14,947 nt of DNA from JAJTHJ01 sp046316025 (GCA_046316025.1 JBKCXU010000073.1:1-14947), one strand, 5' to 3'; numbered from the stretch's first letter, positions 1 to 6,823 are shown. The notes: generated by a model not told the origin, from the sequence alone. A program made the numbers and translations.

Positions 1-263
1 GTGCCCATGCCGATGCCGTCGGAGATCGTGGGCACGCCGAACACCTGCGAGTTTGCGTTTTCCGCGCCGATCGCGGCGATGGCCGCATCGGCCAGCTTCT
101 GCAACCCGGAGTTGCAGGGCGTGATCGTCGAGTGGCCATTGGCCACGCCGACCATTGGCTTGTCGAAGTCCTCGTCCTTGTAGCCCATCGCGTAGTACAT
201 CGCGCGATTGGCCGAGCGGGCGACGCCCTGGGTCACGTTCTTCGAGCGGTCGTTGTGCGGCAT
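1..263 (-). CDS. ilvD: Dihydroxy-acid dehydratase, N-terminal part (partial, cut by window edge)
   Basis: Only the first 87 codons are present. The protein begins MPHNDRSKNVTQGVARSANR and continues through an AMGYKDEDF segment, VGVANGHSTITPCNSG and VFGVPTISDGIGMG, all characteristic of the IlvD/Edd dehydratase family. The Cys in TPCNSG is the first of the family's iron-sulfur cluster cysteines. IlvD dehydrates 2,3-dihydroxy-3-methylbutanoate and its ethyl homologue to the 2-oxo acids in valine, leucine and isoleucine synthesis in the cytoplasm. The ATG at 263-261 follows a purine-rich GGGAGAG ribosome binding site. The gene is divergent from lgt across 51 bases, a pairing I recall from other betaproteobacteria. 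The distinction from the sugar-acid dehydratase Edd rests on the N-terminal sequence and is fairly secure. Confidence 0.93.
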   Translation of the reverse strand, partial: MPHNDRSKNVTQGVARSANRAMYYAMGYKDEDFDKPMVGVANGHSTITPCNSGLQKLADAAIAAIGAENANSQVFGVPTISDGIGMG

Positions 264-314
264 CGTGAGGCTCTCCCTAGAATGCGGCGATTGTAGATAG
301 CCGCGCCACCGCCG
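264..314. promoter_or_regulatory. Divergent ilvD/lgt intergenic region with candidate -10 boxes
   Basis: These 51 bases must hold the start signals for both divergent genes. On the minus strand TACAAT (295-290) matches the sigma-70 -10 consensus at five of six bases, about 27 bases before the ilvD start. On the plus strand TAGAAT (278-283), also five of six, lies about 31 bases before lgt. No convincing -35 box accompanies either, so the exact promoters are inferred. No operator-like palindrome is visible. Confidence 0.35.
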
Positions 315-1154
315 ATGTACGTCCACGACCTCAACCCCATCGCCCTACAACTCGGGCCGCTGGCGATCCGCTGGTACGGCTTGATGTATCTGGTGGGCTT
401 CGCGGTGTTTCTCTGGCTGGGCCACGTCCGCGCGCGCGACGCCTGGCGCGGGATGAGCAAGGCGGACGTGGACGATCTGCTGTTCTGGGGAGTGGTCGGC
501 GCGGTGGTTGGCGGGCGGCTGGGCCACGTGCTGTTCTACGAGCCGCAGATGCTGTGGCACAACCCGCTCGAAGTGTTTGCCATCTGGAAGGGCGGCATGG
601 CCTCGCACGGCGGCATCCTCGGCGTGATCCTGGTGATGTGGCTATTCGCGCGCAGCCGCGGCAAGTCCTTCCTGCGGGTGTGCGACTTTGTGGTCCCGCT
701 GGTCGGGCCGGGGCTGGCGGCGGGCCGCATCGGCAACTTCTTCAACGGCGAGCTGTGGGGCCGCATGGCCGATCCCGCCAGCGTGCCCTGGGCGATGATC
801 TTCCCCGGCGCGCGCGATGGGCTGCCGCGCCATCCGTCGCAGCTGTATCAGGCGGCGCTCGAAGGGCTGCTGCTGTGGGCGATCCTGTGGTGGTTTTCGC
901 GCAAGCCGCGCACGGCGGGTGTGGTGGGCTGCATGTTTCTGATCTGCTACGGCAGCCTGCGCATCGTCGGCGAGTTCTTCCGCGAGCCCGATTTGCTCTA
1001 TGGCACGCTGCCGCTGGGCCTGTCGGCCGGGCAGTGGTATTCGGTGCCGATGGTTGTCGCCGGCGTCGGTTTGATGGTCTACTTCGAGTCGCGCGCCCGT
1101 CGCCAGCCGGCGGCGGAACCCGCATCCCAGGCGCCCGCCAAGCGGCGCCGGTAA
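315..1154 (+). CDS. lgt: Phosphatidylglycerol--prolipoprotein diacylglyceryl transferase
   Basis: Lgt transfers a diacylglyceryl group from phosphatidylglycerol to the lipobox cysteine of prolipoproteins, the first step of lipoprotein maturation in the inner membrane. The 279-residue protein has the family hallmarks: RWYGLMYLVGF in the first membrane segment (Tyr21), the SHGG motif with His98, the Lgt signature GRIGNFFNGELWGR at 137-150, and RIVGEFFREPD near 216-226. About seven hydrophobic segments are spaced along the chain and the C-terminus is Arg/Ala-rich and cytoplasmic-looking. Length is normal for the family. The ATG at 315 is supported by the family's usual N-terminus (a short segment before the first membrane helix), although the ribosome binding site is weak. 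The Bug-family gene follows after 18 bases on the same strand and may be read through from lgt, though the functions are unrelated. Confidence 0.97.
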   Translation: MYVHDLNPIALQLGPLAIRWYGLMYLVGFAVFLWLGHVRARDAWRGMSKADVDDLLFWGVVGAVVGGRLGHVLFYEPQMLWHNPLEVFAIWKGGMASHGGILGVILVMWLFARSRGKSFLRVCDFVVPLVGPGLAAGRIGNFFNGELWGRMADPASVPWAMIFPGARDGLPRHPSQLYQAALEGLLLWAILWWFSRKPRTAGVVGCMFLICYGSLRIVGEFFREPDLLYGTLPLGLSAGQWYSVPMVVAGVGLMVYFESRARRQPAAEPASQAPAKRRR

Positions 1155-1172
1155 CTTTCCAAGGAGCAAGTC

Positions 1173-2147
1173 ATGTCGTTTTCCCCGCTGCGCGCCGCGC
1201 TGGCGCTGCTGGCCTGCGCGCTGGCGCCGGCTGCCGCCTTGGCCCAGGACTGGCCGGCCAAACCGGTCACGCTGGTCGTGCCGTTCCCGCCCGGTGGCGG
1301 CACCGACGCCTTTGCCCGGCCGCTGGCCGCACAACTGTCCAAGCAACTCGGCCGGCAGGTCATCATCGACAACAAGGGCGGCGCCGGCGGCACGGTCGGT
1401 GCGTCTTTTGCAGCCAAGCAGGCGCCCGACGGCTACACCTGGTTGGTCGGCGCCGTGCACCATGCGATCGCGCCGAGCTTCTACCCCAAGCTCGACTACG
1501 ACATCGAGCGCGATCTGATCCCGGTGGCGATGATCGCCAGTCCGCCGCAGGTGATCGTCGCCAATCCGAACCGGGTACCGGCCAACGACGTCAAGGCGCT
1601 GATCGACGATCTGAAGAAGAACCCGGCCAAGCTCAACTACGGCTCGGCGGGCAACGGCACGTCGCACCATTTGGCCGGCGAATTGTTCAAGCAGCAGGCG
1701 GGCGTGTTCATCGTCCACATCCCCTACCGTGGCGCCGGGCCGGCCTTACAGGACTTGATCGCCGGCAACGTCGATCTGATGTTCGACGGCCTGGGGTCCT
1801 CGGCCCAGCACATCCGCGGCGGCCGCATCAAGGCGCTGGCGGTGGCCTCGCCCAAGCGCTCGCCGGCCTTCCCCAACGTGCCGACCGCGGCCGAGGCGGG
1901 CCTGCCCAACTACAACGTCTCGACCTGGTACGGCATCTGGGCGGTCAAGGGCACACCGCAGCCGATCGTCGAGCGCATGCAGATGGAAGTCGCCAAGGCG
2001 CTGGCCAGCCCCGAAGTCAAGGAGGCCTGGGCCAACAACGGCTCCGACATCCCGACCATGACGCAAGCCGAGTTTGCGCAGTTTCTCAACGCCGAGATCA
2101 AGCGCTGGGCGGTGGTGACCAAGGCGAGCGGGGCGAAGCTGGATTGA
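1173..2147 (+). CDS. Bug/TctC-family tripartite tricarboxylate transporter substrate-binding protein
   Basis: This 324-residue periplasmic binding protein has a signal peptide (hydrophobic stretch 8-22, probable cleavage after AALA, before QDWPAKPV). The mature start WPAKPVTLVVPFPPGGGTD is the classic Bug signature. Further family marks are GRQVIIDNKGGAGGTVGA near 64-81, NYGSAGNGTSHHLAGELFK near 155-173 and PYRGAGPALQDLIAGNVDLM near 183-202. Bug proteins capture small carboxylates or related solutes and are greatly expanded in Burkholderiales, usually as orphans. No TctA or TctB membrane partner is encoded here. The substrate cannot be told from sequence; the next gene makes malonyl-CoA, so a dicarboxylate such as malonate is possible but only a guess. 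A strong AAGGAG lies seven bases before the ATG. The stop codon directly abuts a palindromic repeat. Confidence 0.93.
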   Translation: MSFSPLRAALALLACALAPAAALAQDWPAKPVTLVVPFPPGGGTDAFARPLAAQLSKQLGRQVIIDNKGGAGGTVGASFAAKQAPDGYTWLVGAVHHAIAPSFYPKLDYDIERDLIPVAMIASPPQVIVANPNRVPANDVKALIDDLKKNPAKLNYGSAGNGTSHHLAGELFKQQAGVFIVHIPYRGAGPALQDLIAGNVDLMFDGLGSSAQHIRGGRIKALAVASPKRSPAFPNVPTAAEAGLPNYNVSTWYGIWAVKGTPQPIVERMQMEVAKALASPEVKEAWANNGSDIPTMTQAEFAQFLNAEIKRWAVVTKASGAKLD

Positions 2148-2271
2148 GGAAACGCTGAAGAAGCTACGGCGCATCCCGATTCCGCCCCCTGCGGTGCTCG
2201 CCGTACTCGGCTGTACGGGTGCGCTCCTCGGGGAGGACTTGAGCCGCTCGCTATGCTTCTTCGGCGTTTCC
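2148..2271. repeat. Palindromic repeat element (REP/MITE-like) with 17-base terminal inverted repeats
   Basis: The left arm GGAAACGCTGAAGAAGC (2148-2164) is the reverse complement of GCTTCTTCGGCGTTTCC (2255-2271) except for one position. Inside lies a second palindrome, CCGTAC-TCGGCT-GTACGG (2201-2216). The element starts one base after the stop of the Bug-family gene and has no coding capacity of its own. It resembles the short dispersed palindromic repeats common in GC-rich betaproteobacterial chromosomes. I recognise the general pattern but cannot name the family. As RNA it could fold into a long hairpin and act as a 3' stabiliser or attenuator for the upstream transcript. It lacks the T-tract of an intrinsic terminator. 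No second copy is evident in this window. Confidence 0.75.
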
Positions 2272-2379
2272 TTCGGCAAGTAACGGCTGGCGGCTGCCGG
2301 TCAGAGGCGCCCGCGCAGCGCGATTCTCTGCACTTGTCAAGGACTGGCGCCGCCGCCCGCGGCTTGCGATCATCGCGCC
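2272..2379. other. Intergenic leader region upstream of matB
   Basis: These 108 bases separate the repeat element from the matB start. I see a -35-like TTGTCA at 2334-2339 (five of six to consensus) but no matching -10 at the right distance, and no strong ribosome binding site before the ATG at 2380. No ORF, RNA gene or convincing operator is visible. Confidence 0.4.
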
Positions 2380-3957
2380 ATGAGCCAAAACCATAACCTG
2401 TACGCCCTGATCGAGTCGCGCATGCCGCGCGACGTGGGGCAGGCTGCGCTCGAAACACCGGACGGCCTGCTCTACAGCTGGCGCGACCTGCACCATGCTT
2501 CCGGCCGGCTGGCCGGCTGGCTGGCCGGCTTGGGGATCGCAGTGGATGCGCAAGGGATGCCGCCGCGGATCGCGGTGCAGACCGAGAAGTCGCCCGAGGC
2601 GGTGATGCTGTATCTGGCCGCACTGCGCGCCGGCTGGATCTACGTGCCGCTGAACACCGCCTACCAGAGCGCGGAGATCGAGTACTTCCTCGCCGACGCG
2701 CAGCCCGCGGTGTTCGTCTGCGCGCCGCAGCGGCGCGCCGAGCTGGAGCCGGTCGCGCGTGCCGCCGGCGTGGCGCAGGTGGTCACGCTGGGCGAGGGGC
2801 GCAACGGCACGCTGCTTGAGCTGGCCGCGCCGTTCCCCGATTCGTTTGCGACCGTGCGGCGCGGCCAGCACGATCTGGCGGCGATTCTCTACACGTCGGG
2901 CACGACCGGCCGCTCCAAGGGCGCGATGCTGTCGCACGGCAACCTCGCGTCCAACGCGGCCACGCTCGATGAGTTCTGGGGTTTTCGCGAGGAGCGCGAG
3001 GCCGGGGGCCAGGACGTGCTGCTGCACGCGCTGCCGCTGTTTCACGTGCATGGCCTGTTCGTCGCGCTGCACGCCGCGCTGCTGGCCGGCGCCAGGACGA
3101 TCTTCCTGCCGCGCTTCGACGCGAGGCAGGTGATCCGCTATCTGCCGCAATGCTCGGTCTTCATGGGCGTGCCGACCTACTACACGCGGCTGCTCGCCGA
3201 AGACGGTTTCGATCGTCATGTCTGCCGGCACATGCGGCTCTTCGTCTCCGGCTCGGCGCCACTGCTGGCGGAGACCTTCGATGCGTTCAAGCGCCGCAGT
3301 GGCCACACCATCGTCGAGCGCTACGGCATGTCCGAGACCGTCATGCTCGTGTCCAACCCGTACTTCGGCACGCCGCGCGAGCGCATCGGGGGCACGGTCG
3401 GGCTGCCGCTGCCCGGCGTGGCGGTGCGCGTCGTGCGCGACGACGGCGCCGAGTGCGCGGTGGGCGAGATCGGCCAGGTGCAGGTGCGCGGCCCCAACGT
3501 GTTCCGCGGCTACTGGCGGATGCCGGGCAAGACCGCCGAGGAGTTCACGGCCGACGGCTGGTTCCGTACCGGCGATGTCGGGCACTTTGGCGGCTCCGGG
3601 CGGCCGGAGGCTTATCTGACGCTCGTCGGCCGCAGCAAGGACCTGATCATCTCCGGTGGCTACAACGTCTACCCCAAGGAGATCGAGGGGTACATCGACG
3701 AGATGCCGGGGGTGGCCGAATCGGCGGTGATCGGCCTGCCGCACCCGGACTTTGGCGAGGCCGTCGCCGCGGTCGTGGTGCCGGCGCCGGGGCAGAACGT
3801 CGATGCGGCTGAACTGGTCGCCGCGCTCAAGACCCGGATTGCCAACTTCAAGGTGCCCAAGCGCCTCTGGGTCCTGCGCGAACTGCCGCGCAACGCGATG
3901 GGCAAAGTGCAGAAGAACCTGCTGCGCGAGCGTTACGCCGACGCCTTTCGCGCGTAG
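2380..3957 (+). CDS. matB: Malonyl-CoA synthetase (malonate--CoA ligase), AMP-forming
   Basis: The enzyme activates malonate with ATP and CoA to malonyl-CoA through a malonyl-adenylate. The 525-residue protein is a complete member of the acyl-adenylating superfamily. It has the phosphate-binding loop YTSGTTGRSKGA at 171-182, LPLFHVHGLFVA at 218-229, the FVSGSAPLLAETF segment at 288-300 and ERYGMSET at 313-320, followed by SNPY. The hinge-to-C-domain motif GRSKDLIISGGYNVYPKEIE is at 417-436, and the catalytic Lys509 lies in NAMGKVQK. The HVHGLFVA, GSAPLLAE and SNPY segments are what point to malonate rather than long-chain or acetate ligases. It is slightly longer than typical MatB through small insertions near residues 53-62 and 202-211. 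No malonyl-CoA decarboxylase (matA) or malonate carrier lies beside it, so the malonyl-CoA may feed fatty acid or other synthesis. It is convergent with the Crp/Fnr gene, ten bases apart. Assignment as an acyl-CoA ligase is certain; malonate specificity is likely. Confidence 0.88.
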   Translation: MSQNHNLYALIESRMPRDVGQAALETPDGLLYSWRDLHHASGRLAGWLAGLGIAVDAQGMPPRIAVQTEKSPEAVMLYLAALRAGWIYVPLNTAYQSAEIEYFLADAQPAVFVCAPQRRAELEPVARAAGVAQVVTLGEGRNGTLLELAAPFPDSFATVRRGQHDLAAILYTSGTTGRSKGAMLSHGNLASNAATLDEFWGFREEREAGGQDVLLHALPLFHVHGLFVALHAALLAGARTIFLPRFDARQVIRYLPQCSVFMGVPTYYTRLLAEDGFDRHVCRHMRLFVSGSAPLLAETFDAFKRRSGHTIVERYGMSETVMLVSNPYFGTPRERIGGTVGLPLPGVAVRVVRDDGAECAVGEIGQVQVRGPNVFRGYWRMPGKTAEEFTADGWFRTGDVGHFGGSGRPEAYLTLVGRSKDLIISGGYNVYPKEIEGYIDEMPGVAESAVIGLPHPDFGEAVAAVVVPAPGQNVDAAELVAALKTRIANFKVPKRLWVLRELPRNAMGKVQKNLLRERYADAFRA

Positions 3958-3967
3958 TGCGCCGCCG

Positions 3968-4606
3968 CTACCAGCGCGCGGGCGGCTTGCGCAGAATCGT
4001 GATCGTGCGGTCGTTGATCGCGACGTAACCGCCGGCGGTCAGCTCCTTGAATATGCGACTGACCATGTCGCGCGAGGCGCCGACCCGGTCGGCGATGTCC
4101 TGCTGCGTCATCCGCTGCGGGATCACGGCCGTGCCGTCGGGCTGTTCGAGCGCCAGCGACAGCAGCAGCCGCGCCACCCGGCCGTAGACGTCCATCAAGG
4201 CCAGGTTTTTGACGCTCTCGGTGGCGGTGCGGGCGCGCTCGATCAGCTTGCCGATCAGGTTCATCGCCACGTCGGGGTCGGCGGCGATGGCTTCGCGCAG
4301 GAGTGCGTGCGTCACCACGGAGCAGGTGGTCGGCTCTACCGTCATCACCGAGGCCGAGCGCGGACTGCCGTCCAGCGCCATCTCGCCGAAGTACTCGCCC
4401 GGGCCGAGGAAGCCCAGCACCATCTCCCGCCCGGACGGCTCGGCCAGATAGACCTTGACCTTGCCATCGAGGATGACGAACAGCGAGTCGGCCCGGTCGC
4501 CCTCGTTGACGAGAATCGTGTTGCGCGGGTAGGTGCGCACGGTGCCGCGCTTGGCGAGTTCCTGAACCATCGTATCGGCAATGCGGGCAATGAGGTGAGC
4601 AACCAT
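3968..4606 (-). CDS. Crp/Fnr-family transcriptional regulator
   Basis: This 212-residue regulator has an N-terminal cyclic-nucleotide-binding beta-roll (about 20-105). Its phosphate-binding cassette GEYFGEMALDGSPRSASV (70-87) retains the Glu75 and Arg83 that contact cyclic nucleotides in Crp. A long dimerisation helix (about 105-145) follows, then a winged helix-turn-helix with MTQQDIADRVGASRDMVSRI (166-185). There is no N-terminal cysteine cluster, so it is not an Fnr-type oxygen sensor. The ligand could be cAMP, another cyclic nucleotide or none. The start is well placed: GGGAGA lies a few bases before the ATG, and a promoter-like pair sits about 32 bases upstream of the start codon. It stands alone on its transcript and is convergent with matB. 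Its targets are not evident from context. Confidence 0.92.
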   Translation of the reverse strand: MVAHLIARIADTMVQELAKRGTVRTYPRNTILVNEGDRADSLFVILDGKVKVYLAEPSGREMVLGFLGPGEYFGEMALDGSPRSASVMTVEPTTCSVVTHALLREAIAADPDVAMNLIGKLIERARTATESVKNLALMDVYGRVARLLLSLALEQPDGTAVIPQRMTQQDIADRVGASRDMVSRIFKELTAGGYVAINDRTITILRKPPARW

Positions 4607-4637
4607 GGACGTTCTCCCGACGATCCCGCGCCGCGCG

Positions 4638-4667
4638 ATTATGGTCGCCCGGACGGCGATCGGTAAA
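4638..4667 (-). promoter_or_regulatory. Candidate sigma-70 promoter of the Crp/Fnr-family gene
   Basis: Read on the minus strand, TTTACC (4667-4662) and CATAAT (4643-4638) are separated by 18 bases and match the -35 and -10 consensus at four and five of six bases. Their distance to the ATG at 4606 leaves a short 5' leader of about 25 bases. The -35 box lies in an imperfect palindrome of the form CGGT...ACCG (minus-strand CGGTTATCGTTTACCG), which could be an operator, perhaps for autoregulation; that is inference. The surrounding gap (4607-4720) holds nothing else I can identify. Confidence 0.5.
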
Positions 4668-4720
4668 CGATAACCGTCGGCGGCGGCGGATGTCGCTGCC
4701 GGCGTTGGCGGCGACCCACA

Positions 4721-5530
4721 TCAGGCCGCACGACCGACCTTGTAGACCATGAACGCGGCCACCGCGTAGAGCAGGCTGGCAAAAATGCGGTTCGCCGTTT
4801 TGCGCTGGAGGCGGTGCGCCCGCCGCGCACCGAACGGGGCCGTCAGCACGCTGGCAGCAGCCACCGCCAGCAGCGCCGGCGGATAGATAAAGCCCCAGGT
4901 GCCGGGCGGCAACCCGCTCTCGCGCAGGCCGGCGACGACGTAGCCAACCGTGCCCGCGGCCGCGATGGGAAAGCCGAGCGCGGCCGAGGTACCGACCGCC
5001 TTGCCCATCGGCACGTTGCACCAGAGCATGAACGGGATCGAGACAAAGGCGCCGCCGGCGCCGACCAAACTGGACAGCGCGCCAATGCCGCCGCCGACTG
5101 CCACCAGCGGTGCCGACGACGGCAACTCGCGGTGCGGCGCAGGCTTGCGGTCGATCAGGATCTGCGTGGCCATGACGATCACAAAGACGGCGAAGAGCAG
5201 CGCCAGTGCCGGCGCCGGCAGCCAGCCGGCGATCTGCGCGCCGGCGAGCGAACCGGCCAGGATGCCGGGCCCGAGTGTGACGACCACCGGCCACAGTACC
5301 GCGCCGTGCTTCATGTGCGCACGCACCGAGGAAACCGAGGTGAACAGAATCGTCGCCAGCGAGGTGGCGATCGCCACGTGCACCACATGCTCGGGCGGAA
5401 AGTGCTGCGCCGTCAGCACCAGGATCATCACCGGCGTCAGCAGCACGCCGCCGCCGATGCCGAGGAGTCCGGCCAGATACCCGATCACGCCGCCGGCAGC
5501 CAGCAGCACGGCGACCGATTGCAGCGTCAT
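4721..5530 (-). CDS. TSUP-family (TauE/SafE) membrane permease
   Basis: This 269-residue integral membrane protein has about eight hydrophobic segments arranged as two similar halves. Each half carries the glycine-rich family motif: YLAGLLGIGGGVLLTPVM at 18-35 and GALSSLVGAGGAFVSIPFM at 150-168. TSUP proteins export or import sulfur compounds and small organic anions such as sulfite, sulfoacetate or taurine. The substrate here is unknown. The ATG overlaps the TGA of the EVE-domain gene (ATGA at 5530-5527), so the two are translationally coupled. Upstream in-frame codons are open but belong to the overlapping gene's region in another frame, and the family's N-terminus begins just at this Met. 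Confidence 0.9.
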   Translation of the reverse strand: MTLQSVAVLLAAGGVIGYLAGLLGIGGGVLLTPVMILVLTAQHFPPEHVVHVAIATSLATILFTSVSSVRAHMKHGAVLWPVVVTLGPGILAGSLAGAQIAGWLPAPALALLFAVFVIVMATQILIDRKPAPHRELPSSAPLVAVGGGIGALSSLVGAGGAFVSIPFMLWCNVPMGKAVGTSAALGFPIAAAGTVGYVVAGLRESGLPPGTWGFIYPPALLAVAAASVLTAPFGARRAHRLQRKTANRIFASLLYAVAAFMVYKVGRAA

Positions 5531-6000
5531 GGGGCGGGCGTGTCCACCAGCCGCGTGACGATGAAGCGCCATTGGACCGCCGCGACCGGCGTGATCGACA
5601 GCCGGTTGCCCCGGCGCAGGATCGCCAGGTCCGCAAGTTCGGGCTGGGCACGCAGCTCCGCGATCGGGACCAGCCGCGTCTTGCGCAACGCACGTACGTC
5701 CACGTGCAGCCAGCGCGGCGCCGCAGGCGTGGACTTGGGGTCGTAGTAGGGGCTCGCCGGGTCGAACTGGGTGGCGTCCGGGTAGGCCGCCGAGGCGACT
5801 TCGGCCAGGCCGGCGATGCCCGGTTCGGCGCAGCTGGAGTGGTAGAACAGCACGCCGTCGCCGATGCGCATCGCGTCGCGCATGAAGTTGCGTGCCTGGT
5901 AGTTGCGCACACCGGTCCACGGCACGATGCGGCGCGGTGCGGCGAGCGCGTCGTCGATCGAGCACTCGTCCGGTTCGGACTTCATCAGCCAGTAGGCCAT
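5527..6000 (-). CDS. EVE-domain protein (THYN1-like)
   Basis: The 157-residue protein is a single EVE domain, a PUA-like fold related to YTH domains and thought to bind modified bases in DNA or RNA. The defining N-terminus MAYWLMKSEPDECSIDD is present, followed by WTGVRNYQARNFMRD, GDGVLFYHSS and the PYYDPKS segment typical of bacterial members; a WLHVDVRALRK strand follows. No other domain is attached. Biochemical function in bacteria is not settled. The gene starts only 14 bases beyond the T-tract of the 6S RNA terminator and has no obvious promoter or strong ribosome binding site of its own (GGGACG is the closest). It may therefore depend on read-through from the 6S RNA or zapBA transcript, comparable to the gene following ssrS in enterobacteria. 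It overlaps the downstream permease by four bases. Confidence 0.92.
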   Translation of the reverse strand: MAYWLMKSEPDECSIDDALAAPRRIVPWTGVRNYQARNFMRDAMRIGDGVLFYHSSCAEPGIAGLAEVASAAYPDATQFDPASPYYDPKSTPAAPRWLHVDVRALRKTRLVPIAELRAQPELADLAILRRGNRLSITPVAAVQWRFIVTRLVDTPAP

Positions 6001-6014
6001 CGGTCGGCGTCCCG

Positions 6015-6051
6015 AAAAAAACGACGCCGGCTCGTAGGCCGGCGCCGTCGT
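6015..6051 (-). terminator. Intrinsic terminator of the 6S RNA
   Basis: On the minus strand a GC-rich hairpin with arms ACGACG...CCGGC and GCCGGCGTCGT, with a small bulge in the 5' arm and a CTACGA loop, is followed by seven T residues (6021-6015). It stands just beyond the closing stem of the 6S RNA and 14 bases before the EVE-domain start codon. Confidence 0.85.
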
Positions 6052-6057
6052 CGCATG

Positions 6058-6236
6058 AGGCCCCGCCAGTGCCGCCCGGCCGATCGTCCTGAACCATCGG
6101 TTCAGGGTGGTCGCCGTCCACGGCGCTTAGGTTCGGCAGACGCGTGCCGATCTCACCGCGCCGCGAGCGCGGCAACCTTGCGCACAGCGCATAGGTTCAA
6201 GGAACACAAAGGCCTTTGCGCGAACACCGCAGGGTG
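6058..6236 (-). ncRNA. ssrS: 6S RNA
   Basis: 6S RNA mimics an open promoter and sequesters sigma-70 RNA polymerase, chiefly in stationary phase. It is recognised by three features. First, the location directly after zapA is the conserved site in proteobacteria. Second, the 3' portion has the family pattern CACCCTGAACCGATGGTTCAGG followed by a GGGCGGCACTGGCGGGG closing segment; E. coli has CACCTTGAACCAAGGGTTCAAGG and GGCGGCATC at the same place. Third, a 5' CCCTGCGGTGTTCGCG pairs with the 3' end (CCCTGC with GCGGGG, GGTG with CACT, one bulged base), matching the conserved closing stem and GTTCG of 6S RNAs. The core between the paired ends is about 174 nt, within the usual range. Exact ends are estimated; the promoter probably lies inside the 3' end of zapA, but I see no strong -10 box. 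Confidence 0.9.
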
Positions 6237-6256
6237 CGCGCAGCGTACACAGCGAT

Positions 6257-6565
6257 TCAGGTGAAGAGCTTTTCCTGCGGCGCCAGGGCCTCGTCGGCCA
6301 GCGAGTGCAACTCGCGCACGCGGCGCTTGACCTCGTGCGCCGACACGCCGTCGCCGCTGCGCGCGGCCGACAGGTCCTGCGCCAGCTGCAACGCCGCCAG
6401 CACGGCGATGCGGTCGGCGCCGAGCGTCTTGCCGCCGGCGCGGATCGCAGCCATCCTCTCGTCCACCACGCGCGCGCAGGCGAGCAGGGTGTCGCGTTCG
6501 TCGGGCGCGCATGCCACGCGGTATTCGCGGCCAAAGATGGTGACGGTTTGGGTGGCGGTGGCCAT
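6257..6565 (-). CDS. zapA: Cell division protein ZapA
   Basis: ZapA binds and bundles FtsZ filaments at mid-cell. The 102-residue protein starts MATATQTVTIFGREYRVACA, with the typical beta-strand TVTIFGREY. It continues through PDERDTLLACARVVDERMAAI and GADRIAVLAALQLAQDL, the conserved N-terminal globular domain, and ends in a charged helical coiled coil (about 78-98). Length and order match the family. The ATG at 6565 was chosen because it places the beta-strand at the N-terminus; upstream frame is open but lies inside zapB. Seven bases separate it from the zapB stop, so the two form one unit, with 6S RNA directly downstream on the same strand. Confidence 0.95.
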   Translation of the reverse strand: MATATQTVTIFGREYRVACAPDERDTLLACARVVDERMAAIRAGGKTLGADRIAVLAALQLAQDLSAARSGDGVSAHEVKRRVRELHSLADEALAPQEKLFT

Positions 6566-6572
6566 GGCGTGC

Positions 6573-6770
6573 TCAGGGTTCGGCCGGCAGGCGCGCCAGC
6601 AATGCATCGATCCGCTCGGCGGCCGCGCCGTTGCGCGCGCGCAGCGACTGTGCTTCGGCGGTGAGTGCGGCGATCTGTGCGCGCAACTCGCGGTTCTCTG
6701 CGCGCAGGCGGTGGGACTGGGTGGCGAGCTCGCGCAACTTGGCGGCGAGTTGATCGAGGTCATCGAGCAT
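6573..6770 (-). CDS. zapB: ZapB-like coiled-coil cell division protein
   Basis: The 65-residue protein is almost entirely one coiled coil, with heptad-spaced Leu/Ala: LDDLDQLAAKLRELATQSHR and RAENRELRAQIAALTAEAQ. It ends in a LLARLPAEP tail. It matches the small coiled-coil proteins encoded next to zapA in beta- and gammaproteobacteria, which are ZapB-like in size and design. ZapB links ZapA-decorated FtsZ rings to each other and to MatP. No Shine-Dalgarno is visible before the ATG. A weak -10-like TAGCAT (6782-6777) ends only seven bases before the start codon, so a leaderless or near-leaderless message is conceivable. Confidence 0.82.
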   Translation of the reverse strand: MLDDLDQLAAKLRELATQSHRLRAENRELRAQIAALTAEAQSLRARNGAAAERIDALLARLPAEP

Positions 6771-6784
6771 GCGGCGATGCTACA

Positions 6785-6803
6785 CCCGCGCCCATGGCGC
6801 GGG
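6785..6803. repeat. Short perfect inverted repeat between zapB and the btuB riboswitch
   Basis: CCCGCGCC (6785-6792) and GGCGCGGG (6796-6803) form a perfect 8-base palindrome around CAT. It lies in the 53-base divergent interval between zapB and the cobalamin riboswitch, where both promoters must lie. It could be a protein-binding operator or a start-proximal hairpin. A weak -10-like TAGACT (6806-6811) for the riboswitch transcript immediately follows. Confidence 0.45.
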
Positions 6804-6823
6804 CGTAGACTGCGCGCCGCTTA

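Noticed and set aside
554..2158. A 534-codon open frame on the plus strand across lgt and the Bug-family gene
   Set aside because: It is Arg/Gly/Ala-rich, matches no family, and runs across two well-recognised genes in another frame. Such frames are expected in very GC-rich DNA.
3933..5912. A 659-codon open frame on the minus strand
   Set aside because: It crosses the Crp/Fnr, TSUP and EVE genes out of frame and has low-complexity, Arg-rich composition.
6768..6811. zapB expressed as a leaderless transcript
   Set aside because: The TAGCAT box is only a four-of-six match and lacks a -35 box, so I note it in the gene entry but do not claim it.
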